This document shows positions 60,796 to 64,000 of a stretch of 64,000 bases of DNA, piece by piece. The translations under genes and the position numbers were made by a program. Location: NCBI GenBank assembly GCA_029851415.1, contig CM056744.1:121366838-121430837 (forward strand). The letters are read 5' to 3'. Below the pieces are notes generated by a model that worked only from the letters and a program-made list of their open reading frames with translations, searched no databases and was not told where the DNA came from. Origin of the DNA: Eretmocerus hayati (taxonomy: Eukaryota; Arthropoda; Insecta; Hymenoptera; Aphelinidae). The stretch's first letter is position 1, and each line of letters begins with the position of its first letter.

Positions 60796-63700
60796 CTACC
60801 GTTGCTCATCAACATCAGCAGGTTCGACGATGGCCTGAAGATTTGCAATCTCACCCAATGGATCGCAGTAGTCGTGCATTGCTGAGTGAATAAATGCAAG
60901 ACTGCCTTCACTTGATGACGCCAAGCTTGCCGACAGCGGTGGCGATCGTTCCTTCGGCGATATAGACGACGCCAAACTCTGAGCTGTATTTGAGGTGCCC
61001 GCATTCTGGGCTTGTTCGAGCTCACCACGCAGTTCGAGTACTCGACTCTCCAATAACAGATTGATTTCGAGCTGAGCTCGATATTTTGAGTCAACGGCTT
61101 CCAATTCAGCCGAGTGTTTTTCTTTGGATTCCATTAGCAATCTTTGTTGCTCCACAAGCTGAGTCTCTTTGCGGGCGTCTTTGTACTCGCACTCGGCCAA
61201 TCGAGACTTCACCGACTCAAACTGTAACGTTTGCGCATCGAGCTGGCGACGTAGATCTAAAAATTAACAACACCGAGAAATTAATGAAGATATCGAAAAA
61301 TTTCCAGGATACACGAAGAGATTTGAAAAAACTCCGATGCCAGCCAGAGCTGGCGAGGGAAAATGTGTGCCACTGCTAAAATGTAACGATAAAGATAACT
61401 CACTCGTCAACTCCTCTGTCCATGACTTTTGGATATGTAATGCTTCTTGTTTGACCATATAAACCGGACCCGCTATCCTCTCTTGGATTCTCATGTGTGC
61501 CTATTCGGAAAGGAGGTAATTGATCATTTGACAATCATTCTCATTGATAATTTCTTGAATTTCTCAAAAGAGCCGAGAGAACCCGTTTTTTCTACAAGCA
61601 TCGTGAAAACCAGAGCTTTTGTCCTTCTATCGAATTAAATTTTCTGGATTTTCGAAAACTACACGAATTCTTTCTTTGACGATAAGCACACATGTACAAA
61701 TATTCATAAACGATTTACAGACCTCGCCAAAAAGGAGGAATCTCTTCTGAATGCTGTCGAGCAAGCGTTTGAGATCTTCACTCTGGTTGGCAACGCGTAA
61801 GGCCTCCTTCAATTGATGTGCAACTTCAAATAAAGCTGCCTCAGTAGCCCGAATCTGTTTTTCTGATTCAGCCACTTTCTTCTTCTCATTCCTCAGCTCT
61901 TCTTCAAGATGCTCAACTTTACTCTTCGTCGTTAAGTTTTTCTGTTCTTCCTCCTTGCACTAAATTAAGATCATCAAAATGTATATTCCATTCATCTCGC
62001 AATTTACCATTTCAAAACCCTTTGATAGGAAAGCTCCTCAGGAAAGGAAGCTGCCCACGTCACACGTTTGTATGAACTGAATTGGAAACGCATGAAACTT
62101 GATTTGTGACGGAGGGCGTGGATTTCTGAAGAAAATCTGATAAAATTAAACCCTCTTCGATCTCAGAAAAAAAACATGCGGACATATTCGACCCTCGAAT
62201 ATAATTACTAGGGGTGAGTCGTTTTCATCGTGTGAACAACACGAGCAATCATCAATAACTGGTAAAAGTACGTTTCTCTGAAAAATTCCACCAGTCGAAT
62301 CAAATTGCAATTGGGTATCCAGTGGGAACAGAAGAAGGTGAACACGATCGCAAGAGGCCAATTTTAAGGGGCTTCGATCATTTCCATGAGGATACGTCGA
62401 TACATTTACTGTATTCTTCATTTCAACGTAAAAAGCATCAAATGGGACATATCTTGATTCGGAATCAGTTCTTGAACGAAATCGATTTTTGACAAAAAAC
62501 GATCGGATTTGACCGGACCAATGTAACTCATTCGTGTCTAGGTAGGCAGTATAAACACAACATTTTCGCGGATTTTCTGTCAAAAAGAAGTAAGTAATCG
62601 AAGTTTGATGCGAGATTGCGCGACCAAATCAATCTTTTGTCCAATTTGTGAGTCAAATATTAATTCGATGACTGTGTAGCTCAAGGTATATCCTTTTTAA
62701 GGGACTGAATGGCAAAATACATTGCTTATTGTTGGTTTCAACTACTGAATTTCTACCATTCATCACATATCTTCTTTTTCATTTTTTCGACATATTACGA
62801 TGTCGAAGCGTGGGCTATCTACATTCTATGCAATCATAAAATTGATGCCCCGTGAAAAAATTAACTCTGTCCTTCTTACCTTTGTCTGCCACATCCGGAC
62901 GTTTTCCATCAGCTTGTTTTCATTACTCTGCATTGTCATCTTACTCGAACTCAACTGGCTCTTGAGAGTATCTATTTCATTCTGAGCTAGCTTGAGTGAA
63001 TTCGACTGGAAAACATGAAAATGAATTCCTAAGGCCACATAATGAGTAATTTGTAGTATTTCATTTGAGATATGACCGCTTGACAATGGTACAGAAAAAC
63101 GAATTGCTAGATTTGTAATATTAGTGTCAGGTACATTTAATCGCTGCATTTACTGTGGATTTGATTCGCTGATTACTTTCTTCCAGAATTGTTTTCACGT
63201 TTTGCAAGGAAAACATCTCCAGACCACGACAAGCAAAGTAACCGTTTTTAGATAAGCGACTCTTCTGGGTAAATTTTGTGTAAAGTGATTAAATAGATGA
63301 AATATCAGTAAGCTGATACGATTCAGCTATTCAAACGGAACGCATGCCACAACTCGTATTTTTTGTAGAATTTGACATGTCTTCACTGTCCAAAAGCAAA
63401 AAAATCTACATTTTATTCTTTAGAAAACCAGAATCATCTGAATGCGAGACATTTGAGGTGGCGATGGATCCATACAGAACGATGAGTAGCCCATGGTGAT
63501 ACTCACCAAAGAAGAAATTTGCTCTTCAGAGGCTCGTGAGTCCCTTAGTTTTCCAAGTAATCTGCGATTTCTTTCAGCATGTACTTCCCTCCGCTGACGC
63601 TCAAACTGAAGTTGCATCTGCATAAGTTGGAATTGTTGATTCGCGCGATTGAAGTCATTCCAATGGCCTGTGGGTTCACTATTATCGTCGTGTTGCTGGT

Positions 63701-63976
63701 GGTTTTGATTCAGACCATTTTCGGCTTCGTCTTCATTTTTCGCGCGCTTGGTGGTCCCAACACTTTGCTTCGACTCTGTGCAGTTGAAATTCGTTATGGA
63801 TATCGTTTACATTATTTTACAACAGCATTATAATGAAAATGCATGCAAAATTCTACACGATTCCTTCGATTAGTACATTTTACCATTGCTCTACCGGAAG
63901 GAGTGAGCTGTTGGTGCTTGAAACGAACGTGAGCAAACGGAATCGGATTATAATGAGCTCTTTCATGGTTCGACAT
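60796..63976 (-). CDS. Unidentified coiled-coil protein, 447 aa
   Basis: Seven exons join in frame: 63884-63976, 63507-63773, 63154-63216, 62880-63005, 61723-61959, 61404-61500 and 60796-61256. The start is MSNHERAHYNPIPF. The second join uses the more 3' of two adjacent AG acceptors (AG AG before TCG), because the first would create a stop. From about residue 85 to 380 the protein is almost entirely Glu/Gln/Lys/Leu-rich coiled coil, for example RRLLGKLRDSRASEEQISSL, NEIDTLKSQLSSSKMTMQSN and VEHLEEELRNEKKKVAESEK. The C-terminus is Ser-rich and ends VEPADVDEQR. I recognise no catalytic or binding domain. A centrosome, cilium or Golgi scaffold is possible but unproven. The window ends 24 bp upstream of the start, so its promoter is missing. 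Confidence 0.85.
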
Positions 63977-64000
63977 TGTTTCTTAATTTTGTTACGACTC

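Noticed and set aside
62146..62583. 145-codon minus-strand frame in an intron of the 447-aa coiled-coil gene, as an extra exon
   Set aside because: It lacks an ATG and suitable acceptor/donor pair in phase, differs in composition from the coiled coil, and the gene is already in frame without it.

Overview
This is a stretch of animal nuclear genome, most likely an insect. The genes have many small exons separated by GT-AG introns, often of about 60-100 bp. Identifiable proteins (URM1, REV1, an ODF2/cenexin-like coiled-coil protein, a SOCS6/7-type protein, a dumpy-like cysteine-rich secreted protein) fit an arthropod. The intergenic DNA is full of MITE-like and fold-back repeats. A hymenopteran is my guess, but nothing here proves the order.

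Layout. 0-14.9 kb is mostly gene-free and repeat-rich. It holds a 104-bp tandem duplication (2.8-3.0 kb), a young non-autonomous LTR retroelement (4.24-8.64 kb, minus strand, 4-bp target duplication, no pol), a pogo/Tc1-type element (9.49-10.29 kb), a CACTG-ended long-TIR element (10.78-11.75 kb), and a hAT-type fold-back (11.96-12.85 kb) with a TTAA-flanked element nested inside. 14.9-19.8 kb carries a four-exon secreted cysteine-rich protein on the plus strand. Its 2.9-kb third intron contains simple-sequence arrays, a minisatellite and an 80-bp-arm hairpin 42 bp before the last acceptor. 19.8-30.1 kb holds a complete five-exon URM1 gene (minus strand, 24.25-26.13 kb) among large inverted repeats, including a 1.8-kb fold-back at 27.79-29.58 kb with a matching ORF in each arm.

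30.4-64 kb is gene-dense: an unidentified 1271-aa acidic coiled-coil protein (+); an ODF2/cenexin-like gene (-), convergent with it; REV1 (+), divergent from the ODF2-like gene; a SOCS6/7-like gene (-), convergent with REV1; a single-pass LRR receptor-like protein (+), divergent from SOCS; and a 447-aa coiled-coil protein (-), convergent with the LRR gene. Genes therefore alternate strand all along this half, with shared promoter intervals (REV1/ODF2-like, SOCS/LRR) and facing 3' ends.

Functionally the genes are unrelated: tRNA thiolation and protein urmylation (URM1), translesion synthesis (REV1), centriole/cilium structure (ODF2-like), cytokine/receptor signalling (SOCS), cell-surface recognition (LRR). 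All exon joins were read by eye from splice consensus, reading-frame continuity and remembered family sequence; none was checked by alignment or RNA data. Exon sums are in frame for six of the seven genes. The 5' end and one internal join of the ODF2-like gene remain unresolved.
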